In this document: positions 1 to 8,947 of the stretch, one piece after another
Layout: each line of letters opens with the position of its first letter
Numbering within the stretch: the first letter of the stretch is position 1
Assembly (NCBI RefSeq): GCF_024746815.1
Contig: NZ_CP080525.1
Coordinates: 3,466,501 to 3,530,500 of the forward strand
Source of the DNA: Mesorhizobium sp. AR07
GTDB taxonomy: Bacteria > Pseudomonadota > Alphaproteobacteria > Rhizobiales > Rhizobiaceae
Length of the DNA stretch: 64,000 bases
Direction of reading: 5' to 3'
Notes under the pieces: model-generated
Told to the model about the DNA's origin: nothing
The model's database searches: none
Seen by the model: the letters and a program-made list of their open reading frames with translations, nothing else
Made by a program: the position numbers and the translations under genes

Positions 1-327
1 GCGCTGGGTTCGGCGGAAAAGTTCCAGGAGGTCATCCTGCCGGTCGCCGACAAGCTCGGTGCCGCTGTCGGCGCTTCGCGCGCTGCGGTCGACGCCGGCT
101 ATGCGCCCAACGACTGGCAGGTCGGCCAGACCGGCAAGGTCGTCGCCCCCGATCTCTACATCGCGGTCGGCATTTCCGGCGCCATCCAGCACCTGGCCGG
201 CATGAAGGATTCGAAGGTCATCGTCGCCATCAACAAGGACGAGGAGGCACCGATTTTCCAGGTCGCCGACTACGGCCTCGTCGGCGATCTCTTCGTCATC
301 TTGCCGGAACTGCAAAAGGCACTTTGA
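1..327 (+). CDS. etfA: Electron transfer flavoprotein alpha subunit, C-terminal part
   Basis: The gene is open at the left window edge, and 108 residues plus the stop are visible. EtfA binds FAD and AMP-stabilised EtfB and passes electrons from acyl-CoA and related dehydrogenases to ETF:ubiquinone oxidoreductase. The visible part carries the FAD-binding C-terminal domain signature of the family: VGQTGKVVAPDLYIAVGISG followed by an AIQHLAGM stretch, then INKDEEAPIF and ADYGLVGDL. These are typical of the EtfA/FixB FAD site. The next gene, hbdA, lies 117 bases downstream, an order I recall from other rhizobia. A strong hairpin between the two suggests that transcription is reduced or stopped there. 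The housekeeping EtfA is more likely than the nitrogen-fixation FixB, because no fix genes are adjacent. Confidence 0.95.
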   Translation, partial: ALGSAEKFQEVILPVADKLGAAVGASRAAVDAGYAPNDWQVGQTGKVVAPDLYIAVGISGAIQHLAGMKDSKVIVAINKDEEAPIFQVADYGLVGDLFVILPELQKAL

Positions 328-358
328 CGCTTTCTGCCAAAGCGTATTAAATAGTGAA

Positions 359-394
359 GGGTGGGGTAGACGAAGTCGCCCCGCCCTTTTAGTT
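359..394 (+). terminator. Intrinsic terminator after etfA
   Basis: A GGGTGGGG arm (359-366) pairs with CCCCGCCC (379-386), with one G-T wobble. The GAC/GTC inner pairs extend the stem, and TTTTAGTTT follows. This is a classical rho-independent terminator between etfA and hbdA. A second small GGCC hairpin followed by TTTT lies at about 419-430, just before the hbdA start. Confidence 0.8.
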
Positions 395-444
395 TGCACC
401 GCACAAAAAGCAGGCCGAGAAGGCCTTTTGACGGGATCGGTGTA

Positions 445-1322
<878 letters not shown>

Positions 1323-1323
<1 letters not shown>

Positions 1324-1410
1324 AGCGGTTTGTTTTGACGCAATTCCCCAAGGGAAAACGCTATGCGCTTTTCCCGGGAAAACCGTTTCACACTTTTCCT
1401 GGAATTGCTC
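1323..1410. repeat. MITE-like palindromic repeat, family A (copy 1)
   Basis: The element begins GAGCGGTTTG right at the hbdA stop codon and ends GGAATTGCTC. It contains nested inverted repeats (GGGAAAAC and GTTTTCCC-type arms). The same sequence recurs inverted at 3608-3731, and with a different internal deletion at 32733-32832. The left side is preceded by TA. The element probably forms strong hairpins in RNA and could act as the 3' end signal of the convergent genes hbdA and the GGDEF gene. Confidence 0.8.
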
Positions 1411-1473
1411 TGGTCAGTCCACTCAGCGAAAACTGCAGCTGGCTTTCGGGATCGCAAGCCATCGGCACCGGGA

Positions 1474-3453
1474 TCAGGAGGCCGCGGCCAGCGGCTCGGG
1501 CGGTCCTGCCCTGTCGTCCACGCTCTCGCCGTCCGGCGCCACGGAAACGCAGCCACGACCGGCCGCCTTGGCCGCATAGCAAGCGGCGTCGGCCCTGGCG
1601 ATGATCTCGTCGACTTCGCCGCAATTGGCGCCGATCGCGGCCAGCCCAATGCTGGCGCCGATCATGTGAGGACGGCCGTCCCAGGTGAAATCCAGGCCGC
1701 CTATCGCATCGATGATGGAGCGCGCCGCAATCTTGGCGCCGGCCGCCGAACCCGATTTCAGAACGACCGCGAATTCGTCGCCACCCAGACGCGCGACGAT
1801 GTCTTCGGGACCAAAGACGCCGCGCACCGCCTCGGCAACCCGCTTGAGCAAGGCATCTCCCGCTGCGTGGCCGCCGGTGTCGTTGACCAGTTTGAAGTGG
1901 TCGAGGTCGATGAACATGAACTGATGTCCGCTGCCTCTGCCCGACGTGCCGTCCTTGCGCGCCTGATCGACCAGTTCCTCCATGGCGCGGATGAAACTCG
2001 AGCGATTGGCAAGGCCGGTCAGCGCATCATGCGCGGCGGCGTGCGCGAGCTGGCGCTGCAGCGCGCGCGCATCGGTGAAGTCCTGGAAGACGATGACCAG
2101 CCCGCAGAATTCGTTCCGCTCGTTGATGATCGGCGACACGACCTGGCGGATGCTGCAGCGCGTGTCGTCGCGCCGGATGAGAACGGCGCGGCTGTTCTGA
2201 TCGGCGGGGGTCTGGCCGCCGATCGCCGGCCGGGTCACGCCGATCCGGTGCCCCGTCTCCTCGTCGGCCGCCCAGTAGACATGGCCAAGCATCTTGCCGA
2301 GGGCCTCGGCGCCGGCAATCCCGGTCAGCTTTTCGGCGACCGGATTCATGAAGGTAACGCGGTTTGCGGCATCGGTGCAGATGACGGCATCGCCGATCGA
2401 CTGCAGCGTTACCCTCAGCCGCTCCTTCTCATCGGCCAGCATTGCCGCCGACACGGTGAGGCGAGCTTCGGCCTCCTTGCGCCGGGTGATGTCGGTCAGG
2501 CTGCCGATGGCCCTGACCAGGCGGCCTTCCTCGTCACGCTCGATGGCCTTGCCGCGGTCGAGGATCCATATCCAGTGGCCATCCTTGTGGCGCATCCTGA
2601 ACTCGGCTTCGAAGAACGGCGTCTTGCCGTCGAGATGGGCGCGATCCGCCTCGGCGACGGTCTCGCGATCGTCGGGATGGATGAGCGTCAGCCAATGGTC
2701 GGGATTTCCGTCGAGTTCGCCATCCGTATAGCCCAGCATCTTGACCCAGGTCGAGGAATAGGTCGTGCCGCCCTTGCGCATGTCGAGGTCCCAGACGCCT
2801 TGGCCGGCGCCGGCCAGCGCGAAATTCCAGCGCGTTTCCGCTTCGGCTATGCGCGCCTCGGCCTGCTTGCGCGCGTCGATGTTCTCGATCTGCGAGACGA
2901 GATAGAGCGGACGGCCGCTGTTCTCGTCACGAATGACCGAGCCGGCAAGATGAGCCCAGACGGGCGTGCCGTCCTTCCTGAGGTAGCGCTTCTCGAAATG
3001 GAAGGAATTGACCGTGCCCGCTTTCAGACCGTCCATCGTTTCCCGGCCGACCTGCAGATCGTCGGGATGCGTAATCTGGAAAAAGGTCAGCGCCTCGATC
3101 TCCCCGCGGCTGTAGCCAAGCATGGCGGCGAAGGCCGGATTGGTCTCGAGAATGCGACCGTCGAGGCCGACAACGGCGATGCCGATCGCCGAATCCTCCA
3201 TGGCGCGGCGGAAGCGCTGTTCGCTCTCCGCGATCTGCCGGCGATCCTCACTGACCCGGCGGTTGAACAGGACGGCGAGGAAAAGCGCGCCCACCGCCAC
3301 CCCCACCGAGATCAGCAGGCAGAATGTCAGCGCCTCGGTGCCGGGATCCAGTCGCGACAGCACCAGCGAAGCCGCCACGACGCTGAGGCCGGCCACGAGC
3401 AACGCCAACCCTGCGTGCCCAAAGGATCTTCGGCCGGCCATTCCTCGCCACAT
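1474..3453 (-). CDS. PAS-domain diguanylate cyclase (GGDEF)
   Basis: The predicted membrane-anchored c-di-GMP synthase has about 659 residues. Two hydrophobic segments (about residues 10-65) are followed by three PAS/PAC units starting near residues 75, 205 and 345 (each with typical FxxxTHPDD or LIHPDD features), and a C-terminal GGDEF domain from about 470 to 640. The active-site motif RLGGDEF is intact. The RxxD inhibitory site five residues upstream is replaced by GPED, so product inhibition is probably absent. No EAL domain is present. The frame is open to 3576. I chose the ATG at 3453 because hydrophobic sequence starts just after it; the ATG at 3441 is an alternative. The gene stands alone between two family A repeats, at the start of an accessory stretch. 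Confidence 0.9.
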   Translation of the reverse strand: MWRGMAGRRSFGHAGLALLVAGLSVVAASLVLSRLDPGTEALTFCLLISVGVAVGALFLAVLFNRRVSEDRRQIAESEQRFRRAMEDSAIGIAVVGLDGRILETNPAFAAMLGYSRGEIEALTFFQITHPDDLQVGRETMDGLKAGTVNSFHFEKRYLRKDGTPVWAHLAGSVIRDENSGRPLYLVSQIENIDARKQAEARIAEAETRWNFALAGAGQGVWDLDMRKGGTTYSSTWVKMLGYTDGELDGNPDHWLTLIHPDDRETVAEADRAHLDGKTPFFEAEFRMRHKDGHWIWILDRGKAIERDEEGRLVRAIGSLTDITRRKEAEARLTVSAAMLADEKERLRVTLQSIGDAVICTDAANRVTFMNPVAEKLTGIAGAEALGKMLGHVYWAADEETGHRIGVTRPAIGGQTPADQNSRAVLIRRDDTRCSIRQVVSPIINERNEFCGLVIVFQDFTDARALQRQLAHAAAHDALTGLANRSSFIRAMEELVDQARKDGTSGRGSGHQFMFIDLDHFKLVNDTGGHAAGDALLKRVAEAVRGVFGPEDIVARLGGDEFAVVLKSGSAAGAKIAARSIIDAIGGLDFTWDGRPHMIGASIGLAAIGANCGEVDEIIARADAACYAAKAAGRGCVSVAPDGESVDDRAGPPEPLAAAS

Positions 3454-3607
3454 CACGATACGTGCACCCCCGTGCGCAAGCGCATGCTCTCGCGCCAATC
3501 CTGACGGACCGATTTTAAGGAAAGGTTGCGCGCGGCATACCGGCGCCATCGCCAACCGACAAACAATTGCCGGCATGATTAAGGATCAGTGTGCAGGGGT
3601 CGCGGCT

Positions 3608-3731
3608 GAGCAATTCCAGGAAAAGTGTGAAACGGTTTTCCCGGGAAAAGCGCGTAGCGCTTTCCCTTAGGGAATTGCGCCAAACAAGGAGATGGAACGG
3701 TTCGGCGTTTCCGTGAAACGATGAACCGCTC
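3608..3731. repeat. MITE-like palindromic repeat, family A (copy 2, inverted)
   Basis: This is the longest of the three copies, in the opposite orientation to copy 1. It begins GAGCAATTCC and ends GAACCGCTC. The centre holds the GGTTTTCCCGGGAAAAGC hairpin also present in copy 1. The right part holds the GTTCGGCGTTTCCGTGAAAC module shared only with copy 3. It lies between the GGDEF gene and the anti-sigma gene and separates their transcription units. Confidence 0.8.
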
Positions 3732-3742
3732 CGGGCGGGGCG

Positions 3743-4381
3743 CTACCAGCGCACGAAAAACCGCCCGCCGAGCGCGCCAAGCAGCGCCAGCGCCGCGATC
3801 GCTATCGAGTACCAGGTGGCGACGAATAGCGGCGAATCGTCGAAGCAGTGCGCGGCATAGAAGGTCGCAGCCAGCCCGCCGGCGAGCAGGCCAGCGACCG
3901 CACCGGCAAGCACCGGCCGTGTCGGTGCGCCGTAGCGCAGCATCCACAGGAAGATCGCAAGCGGGCCTATCCCGATCAGCGGAATGAAGGTCATGCAGAT
4001 CATCATATTGGTGCCAACCAGACGCGTCCCCCAGTCGGCCGAGGGCACGGCGAACAGTTCCAGCACCACGGCCACGGCCACAAGCAGCGGCGCGGCGATC
4101 ATCCCCACGGCCGCCCGACCGGTGGAAGCGCCAGGGGTCGACAGCGCGCGGATCAGGACAAAGGCGCTGATTGCAAGCGCGCCCGTGAAGACGAATTTGG
4201 AGAGGAAACGCATCGTATGCGCGGCCGCCATGAAGTCCGGACGCGGACCGATCGTCAGCAGGAAAACGATTGCCGCGATCACGGCCGCCGCGCCGGCGGC
4301 CATCCACCAGGCCGAGCGCAACGGCATCGTCTTGCTGTGGGCATCGGCGTCGAGCGCCTTGATAAGATCGTCGGTCCTCAT
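3743..4381 (-). CDS. Anti-sigma factor of the NrsF/DUF1109 type
   Basis: The 212-residue polytopic membrane protein has about six hydrophobic segments after a short cytoplasmic N-terminus (MRTDDLIKALDADA). This is the architecture of DUF1109/NrsF anti-sigma factors, which hold ECF sigma factors of the SigF/ECF16 kind inactive at the inner membrane. The ATG at 4381 lies one base past the sigma-gene stop, so the two are almost certainly co-transcribed and translationally coupled. In the family, conserved cysteines take part in signal sensing. Here Cys residues occur in the ICMTFIP membrane segment and in AAHCFDDS near the C-terminus. The signal is unknown; heavy metals and oxidants are known inducers for relatives. 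Confidence 0.85.
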   Translation of the reverse strand: MRTDDLIKALDADAHSKTMPLRSAWWMAAGAAAVIAAIVFLLTIGPRPDFMAAAHTMRFLSKFVFTGALAISAFVLIRALSTPGASTGRAAVGMIAAPLLVAVAVVLELFAVPSADWGTRLVGTNMMICMTFIPLIGIGPLAIFLWMLRYGAPTRPVLAGAVAGLLAGGLAATFYAAHCFDDSPLFVATWYSIAIAALALLGALGGRFFVRW

Positions 4382-4382
4382 G

Positions 4383-4934
4383 TCATTCCCGCCCAAAACG
4401 CCCCTGGCCAAATCGCTTGGCAATCGCGGCGAGCCCGCGATGCAGCGACACGCGCACAGCCGTCTCGCTGATGCCGAACTTGGCCGCCGTCTCGCCGATG
4501 GAACGGCCTTCCACCGAGACGGCCGAAACCACCGAGCGCTGCGCCGGCGACAGGCTGTCCAGCGCCCGGTTGATGTCACGTTCGCTGGCGGTCTCCGTTT
4601 CCGGCTCGGCGAAGGTCTCTGCTATGTCGTCGACATCGATCTCGATGCGCCGCCCGCGCCGCCGGAATGCGTCGATGAGCTTGAAGCGGGCGATCGCATA
4701 GATCCACGGCAACACCGGCGCATCCTGGCGCCAGGTATGTCGTTTCACATGAATGGCCAGCAAGGTTTCCTGCACGACATCCTCGGGGTCGACTCCGCCC
4801 TGCACGATCTTGCGCCGGGCAAAGCCCCGAACGAGCATGGCAACCCGGTGCAGAAAGTCGGCGTAAGCCCTTTCATCTCCCGCGATCGCGGCCCGCATCA
4901 GCCGGGAAAGCTCGGCCTCGTCCTTGCCGCTCAC
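4383..4934 (-). CDS. ECF sigma-70 family RNA polymerase sigma factor
   Basis: The 183-residue ECF sigma factor has region 2 at about residues 20-85 (DPEDVVQETLLAIH, then PWIYAIARFKLIDAFRRRGRR) and region 4 at about 125-175 (SLSPAQRSVVSA, then SIGETAAKFGISETAVRVSL, a helix-turn-helix). No region 1.1 or 3 is present. It is encoded directly upstream of its membrane anti-sigma partner. The start is a GTG at 4934, preceded by GGGGAG about nine bases upstream. The likely target genes are its own operon and possibly the divergent small gene at 5168. I could not recognise a convincing promoter pair. Confidence 0.9.
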   Translation of the reverse strand: MSGKDEAELSRLMRAAIAGDERAYADFLHRVAMLVRGFARRKIVQGGVDPEDVVQETLLAIHVKRHTWRQDAPVLPWIYAIARFKLIDAFRRRGRRIEIDVDDIAETFAEPETETASERDINRALDSLSPAQRSVVSAVSVEGRSIGETAAKFGISETAVRVSLHRGLAAIAKRFGQGRFGRE

Positions 4935-5167
4935 AAGAGTTCACTCCCCGATTTTCGCGCCTCGGCACTGATTTGTTACGTGGCCGGCGAAATAATGTCC
5001 AAGCCAAACTAAGGGCAAATCACGAAAGTTTGCGAAAATGACACGCCGAAATTCCATGCCGGAATCCTTGGGCCTTTGGCCTGCCATGGCGCGGAACAGG
5101 GCGGTCAAGCTTTGGTTGACGTTAGGTAAGCTCTTCTGTAGCGTCAAAGGATCGGGGGGACGCCGAC

Positions 5168-5305
5168 ATGGATTTCATTGAACGTATCTTTGGATTTTCT
5201 CCCGACAACGGCTCGGGAACTTTCGAAGGCAGCATTGTCATCGCGGTCATAGTCGTTATCGCCGCCATCTATTTCTACAGAAGACAGAAATCGTCGAGAA
5301 AATGA
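5168..5305 (+). CDS. 45-residue single-pass membrane protein, unknown function
   Basis: A short open frame (ATG at 5168, TGA at 5303-5305) is preceded by a good ribosome-binding stretch (GGGGGGA at about 5155-5161). The product has an amphipathic N-terminus (MDFIERIFGFSPDNG), one hydrophobic helix at about residues 22-36 (IVIAVIVVIAAIYFY) and a basic tail (RRQKSSRK). That arrangement predicts an inner-membrane protein with a cytoplasmic positively charged C-terminus. It diverges from the ECF sigma operon and lies 75 bases before the next gene, so it could be controlled by that sigma factor or co-transcribed with the two unknown genes downstream. I do not recognise a family. Support comes from the ribosome-binding site and the protein-like composition. 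Confidence 0.65.
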   Translation: MDFIERIFGFSPDNGSGTFEGSIVIAVIVVIAAIYFYRRQKSSRK

Positions 5306-5380
5306 CATCATCGACATTGGTGGGGCTATGCCCCGCCAGACAGGCATCGCCGTTGCGTCCTCAGCGTGGGAAAACACGGT

Positions 5381-6421
5381 ATGGTAGGATCTCTGGTCGA
5401 CCACATTCGAATTGCGGCCCTGCTGTTGTTCACCGCGGATTTCTGGAAGCGTCTCGCCGCCGGCCTGAAGGCGCTGTTCGCCACGGTATGCATGTTGCTT
5501 TGCCGGTTGGCCAAGCGCCAGCGGTTGCCGAGCCCCGCACAGAACGATTGCTGTATTCAGCTGCCGCCCGATATCTATAAGCGCGCTGACCCGCTTCTCT
5601 ATGCCCAGTACTATCTGATGGCGCAGGGGCTCGCCGTCACCTGGGACAATCCCGACATCGACATTTTCGACGGTGCCACACTGGTCACCGGCGCGCTTAA
5701 GCCCGCTCATCGATATCGCGTGCGCGTCCGCGTCTGGAACGGGTCCTATGACGCCCCAGCGGTCGGGGTGGGCGTGGCGCTGTCCTATCTGTCCTTCGGC
5801 GCACAAACCGTCTCTCATCCGATCGCCAGCACCGGCGTCAATCTCGGCGCCAAGGGCACGATCGATTGTCCCGCCTACGCCGAGTTCGGTTGGACCACAC
5901 CTGCCATTGGTGGCCATTACTGCCTTCAGGCACAGCTTTCCTGGGGCGATGATGCCAACCCCGACAACAATCTTGGCCAGAAGAACGTCAACGTCGCCCA
6001 GTTGCAGTCACCGGCAAAATTCGCCTTCACCGTCCGCAACGAAGCCTCGGTCGCCCGCCGCTTCCAGATCGAGGCGGACAGCTACGGCCTGCCGAAACTG
6101 CGGCCATGTACCCCAGGTCGAGGAAGCGAGCGCGCGGACGCACCGGAATCGCGGCTTGCCGAGAGCAAGGCGCGCTGGGCAAGAGCCCTGGGCGAACAGG
6201 CTTACGGCCGTTTTCCCGTTCCGGAGGGCTGGTCGGTCAGAATCGTGCCGAACATTTTTTCGCTGCAGCCGCGCCAGGAGGCCGAGGTCGCTGTAGAGAT
6301 CGAACCGAAGGACGCCGCCTTCAGCGGCTCAAAAACCTTCAACGTCCACGTCTTCACGATCAGCGAGAGCGGATTGCGCACCATGACCGGCGGCGTGACG
6401 CTGACCGCAACGAAAGGCTGA
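5381..6421 (+). CDS. Membrane-anchored protein with a CARDB/Ig-like domain, unknown function
   Basis: The 346-residue protein is not recognised by name. A long N-terminal hydrophobic stretch (about residues 8-42) suggests a membrane anchor or uncleaved signal. Residues 60-190 look like an immunoglobulin-like CARDB domain: PDIDIFDG at the start, HRYRVRVRVWNGSYDA in the middle, and HYCLQAQLSWGDDANPDNN at the end, the typical 'accumulating values' strand pattern. A second beta-rich region follows at about 210-345 (NVHVFTISESG). The start at ATG 5381 is chosen over ATG 5366 because sequence before it is not protein-like. It ends nine bases before the next unknown gene, so the two form an operon and probably act together in the envelope. 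Confidence 0.7.
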   Translation: MVGSLVDHIRIAALLLFTADFWKRLAAGLKALFATVCMLLCRLAKRQRLPSPAQNDCCIQLPPDIYKRADPLLYAQYYLMAQGLAVTWDNPDIDIFDGATLVTGALKPAHRYRVRVRVWNGSYDAPAVGVGVALSYLSFGAQTVSHPIASTGVNLGAKGTIDCPAYAEFGWTTPAIGGHYCLQAQLSWGDDANPDNNLGQKNVNVAQLQSPAKFAFTVRNEASVARRFQIEADSYGLPKLRPCTPGRGSERADAPESRLAESKARWARALGEQAYGRFPVPEGWSVRIVPNIFSLQPRQEAEVAVEIEPKDAAFSGSKTFNVHVFTISESGLRTMTGGVTLTATKG

Positions 6422-6430
6422 GGCGCTCCG

Positions 6431-7783
6431 ATGGCTTACAAGCACTATACGAGCTGCTTTCTCTATCCGGCCGGAGGCAAGCCCTACAACGAGAACGACC
6501 GGCTGGCTTTCCTCGCCGGCCAGGCGCTCCAGATCATCGTGATCACGGGTCTTGCAGCCGCCTTCGGCTTCCTGCTCGGGCCGGTCGGCGCGGTGCTTGC
6601 CGCCGCCATCGCATTTCTGGCTTCCGCCACCGCGACGATCGACAAGGCGGCCGCGGAATGGCTTAACCATCGCCTGATCTGCCTGGACAAGGACAATCCG
6701 AAATGTGCCGTCGGCATCGTGTCCTACAATCCGTTCCGGAGCGATCTCGGCGCGTTCGACAACGATCAGTATTTCGACGTCATACTGATGCCGCATCCGA
6801 CGACCGAAATCCTCAACGCCGAAACGAACGAGGCGGCGTTGGCGGCCGCCAATCGCTACAATGCCGATGGCACCGTCGTCACGGAATTCGCCGCGAAGAT
6901 CTTGGCCCATCCGGCAAACGACATTCTCAATGACGGCTTCCAGGGCCATGAATTGCTGCTGCCGCGCGACGACCTGAATACCGATTTGGGCTACGCCACC
7001 GCCGATGACCATGCGCGCTGGGGCCTGCACTGCGAGGCCGAGGGCGACTTCTGGATCAAGATGCGCCAGTGGGCGCCGGCCATCGTCATCCTGCTGACGG
7101 CGGCGCTGGTCGTCACCGCGGCGTCGGCAGCGGCCGGCGCCAGTGTTGGAGCCACTGTCGGTTGCGCCATCGGATCGTTTTTCCTGGGTGCGCTGGGCTG
7201 CGCCATTGGCTCCTTCTTCGGAGGATTGCTCGGAGGAGCCATTGGTGGCGCCATCGGCGGAGCGGCATCCTACTACGGCGGAATCAAGCCGGTCCTGGGG
7301 GGACTTTTCAACTGGAACCCAGGCGATGTCGAGGACGCCAATGTCGGCGACAAGGCGCTCGGACCGATCCGGATGGGCGATCACGTCGCCGTCCTCGGCG
7401 AACATGTCTATGACGGCTACCACAAGGGCTGGCACGAGTTTCATCCGCTGATGGCGGTGGTCAAATTCCATGCCGCGGCGAGTGTCGATGCAAAACACTA
7501 TCTGCAGTGGGATCCGGACTTTCCAGATGCGGGCACCGTCCCGCCAAAACCTCCGGGAGAAGCGACCGACCTCACCGCCCAGGACATGCGCGACGGGCTT
7601 GGCAGCGCGGCGTTCAGGACGCGCTGCGAGAATTTGCGCAAAACCTGGTGCGCCATGCTCAACGAGGCTTTCGATCCAGAGACCAAACGAACACGGCAGG
7701 GACTGGAACAGCGCTGGACCATTCATCCGATGATCGATGGCTGTATTCCGGAGGCGCAGCCACCTGTCCCGCATATCGGGTGA
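6431..7783 (+). CDS. Large membrane protein with glycine-zipper segment and GWHEFHP motif, unknown function
   Basis: The 450-residue protein has one hydrophobic region at about residues 27-65. A second at about 215-285 is made almost entirely of Gly, Ala and small residues with repeated GxxxG spacing (GALGCAIGSFFGGLLGG, GAIGGAIGG), a glycine zipper. Between them lies a soluble part with Asp/Asn-rich loops (DKDNPKCAV, NPFRSDLGAFDNDQYFD). After the zipper comes GDHVAVLGEHVYDGYHKG and then WHEFHP at about residues 327-340, followed by a Cys- and Trp-containing C-terminus. The H-x-GW-H-E-F-H-P cluster looks like a possible metal or catalytic site, but I cannot name the family. It starts nine bases after the CARDB-like gene. 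Glycine zippers occur in pore-forming toxins and outer-membrane tethers, so an effector or envelope role is possible. Confidence 0.7.
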   Translation: MAYKHYTSCFLYPAGGKPYNENDRLAFLAGQALQIIVITGLAAAFGFLLGPVGAVLAAAIAFLASATATIDKAAAEWLNHRLICLDKDNPKCAVGIVSYNPFRSDLGAFDNDQYFDVILMPHPTTEILNAETNEAALAAANRYNADGTVVTEFAAKILAHPANDILNDGFQGHELLLPRDDLNTDLGYATADDHARWGLHCEAEGDFWIKMRQWAPAIVILLTAALVVTAASAAAGASVGATVGCAIGSFFLGALGCAIGSFFGGLLGGAIGGAIGGAASYYGGIKPVLGGLFNWNPGDVEDANVGDKALGPIRMGDHVAVLGEHVYDGYHKGWHEFHPLMAVVKFHAAASVDAKHYLQWDPDFPDAGTVPPKPPGEATDLTAQDMRDGLGSAAFRTRCENLRKTWCAMLNEAFDPETKRTRQGLEQRWTIHPMIDGCIPEAQPPVPHIG

Positions 7784-7840
7784 TCCCGCCATCGATGTCT
7801 TGACGCTCGAAACCGTGATGAGCTGACTCTTTTTAAATCT

Positions 7841-7855
7841 TGACTAACATGTTCA
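7841..7855. promoter_or_regulatory. RirA-type iron-responsive box (TGA-N9-TCA)
   Basis: The 15-base stretch TGACTAACATGTTCA matches the rhizobial IRO box, TGA-N9-TCA, bound by the iron regulator RirA. It overlaps a plausible promoter: TTGACT at 7840-7845 and a GGTAAT-like -10 at 7862-7867. It lies 51 bases before the ferric-iron binding-protein gene, where such boxes are expected. The six fixed bases alone are weak evidence, so the call rests on position and gene function. Confidence 0.55.
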
Positions 7856-7906
7856 TGAATTGGTAATCGGGCGCATCCGCAGTGCGGACAACCCGAGGAG
7901 TCCCTG

Positions 7907-8914
7907 ATGAAATCCACCCTTCTTGCCCTGGCCGGCGCCACCGCGCTCGCAATCAGCCTGATCGCGGGCCCGGCAATGGCCGAAGATGCCGGCATCGTCG
8001 TCTACAACGCCCAGCACGAGAGCCTGGCCAAGGCATGGGCCGAAGGCTTCACCAAGGAAACCGGCATCAAGGTCACCGTGCGCAACGGTGGCGACAGCGA
8101 TTTCTCCAACCAGATCGTCGCCGAAGGTGCTGCCTCGCCCGCCGACGTGTTCCTGACGGAGAACTCGCCGGCCATGGCGCTGGTCGAGAGTGCCGGCCTG
8201 TTCGCGCCGGTCAACGCCGACACGCTGGCCCAGGTGCCGCAGGACTACCAGCCGGCCAGCGGCAAATGGGTGGGTGTGGCCGCACGCAGTACCGTCTTTG
8301 CCTACAACAAGACCAAGCTCAACGCCGACCAGCTGCCCAAGTCGATGCTCGATCTCGCCGATCCGAGCTGGAAAGGCCGCTGGGCCGCCTCGCCGTCGGG
8401 CGCCGATTTCCAGGCCATCATCAGCGCGTTGCTGCAGCTCAAGGGCGAGGCCGCCACGGCGGACTGGCTTAAGGCGATGAAAACCAATTTCACCGCCTAC
8501 AAGGGCAACAGCACGGTGATGAAGGCGGTCAATGCCGGCGAGATCGAAGGCGGCGTGATCTACCACTATTACTACTTCGGCGATCAGGCCAAGACAGGCG
8601 AAAACAGCAAGAATGTCGACCTGCACTATTTCAAGAACCAGGATCCGGGCGCCTTCGTTTCGATCTCCGGCGGCGGCGTACTGGCCTCGAGCAAGCATGC
8701 GAAGGAAGCCCAGGCCTTCCTGAAATGGGTGACCGGCAAGGGCGGCCAGGAGATCTTGAAGACCGGCGATTCCTTCGAATATGCTGTCGGCAAGGGTGCG
8801 GAGTCCAATCCCAAGCTGGTGCCGCTGGCCGATCTGCAGGCGCCCAAGGTCGATCCGACGACGCTGAACTCCAAGAAGGTCACCGACCTGATGACGGCAG
8901 CCGGCTTGCTTTAG
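7907..8914 (+). CDS. fbpA: Fe(3+) ABC transporter, periplasmic binding protein
   Basis: The 335-residue precursor has a clear Sec signal peptide (about residues 1-25, ending AGPAMA). It is a class of FbpA/AfuA/FutA ferric-iron binding protein. Visible features are the N-terminal strand IVVYNAQHESLAKAWAEGF, KETGIKV, the ENSPAMALVESAG region, and EGGVIYHYYYFGDQ near residue 210. The last is the tyrosine cluster that coordinates Fe3+ in this family. A good ribosome-binding site (GAGGAG) precedes the ATG. It is the first gene of a binding protein, permease, ATPase operon. A hairpin terminator right after it would give more binding protein than permease. Likely repressed by RirA when iron is sufficient. 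Confidence 0.93.
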   Translation: MKSTLLALAGATALAISLIAGPAMAEDAGIVVYNAQHESLAKAWAEGFTKETGIKVTVRNGGDSDFSNQIVAEGAASPADVFLTENSPAMALVESAGLFAPVNADTLAQVPQDYQPASGKWVGVAARSTVFAYNKTKLNADQLPKSMLDLADPSWKGRWAASPSGADFQAIISALLQLKGEAATADWLKAMKTNFTAYKGNSTVMKAVNAGEIEGGVIYHYYYFGDQAKTGENSKNVDLHYFKNQDPGAFVSISGGGVLASSKHAKEAQAFLKWVTGKGGQEILKTGDSFEYAVGKGAESNPKLVPLADLQAPKVDPTTLNSKKVTDLMTAAGLL

Positions 8915-8947
8915 TTGCCATTCGTCCTAAAAGGACAGCCGACCACG

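Noticed and set aside
1..327. FixB (nitrogen-fixation electron transfer) identity for the first gene
   Set aside because: Neighbour hbdA and absence of fixA, fixC or fixX favour the housekeeping EtfA.
1363..3504. Plus-strand open frame of 713 codons over the GGDEF gene
   Set aside because: It is antisense to a well-supported enzyme, has no family features and starts within a repeat element.
4952..4979. Possible ECF-type autoregulated promoter of the sigma gene (GTAAC, 17 bases, CGAAAA)
   Set aside because: The -10 would place the transcript start within the ribosome-binding site of the sigma gene, which is too close to be useful.
4941..5147. Possible small minus-strand gene upstream of the sigma factor
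   Set aside because: No ribosome-binding site, composition unlike its neighbours, and it fills the promoter region of the sigma operon.
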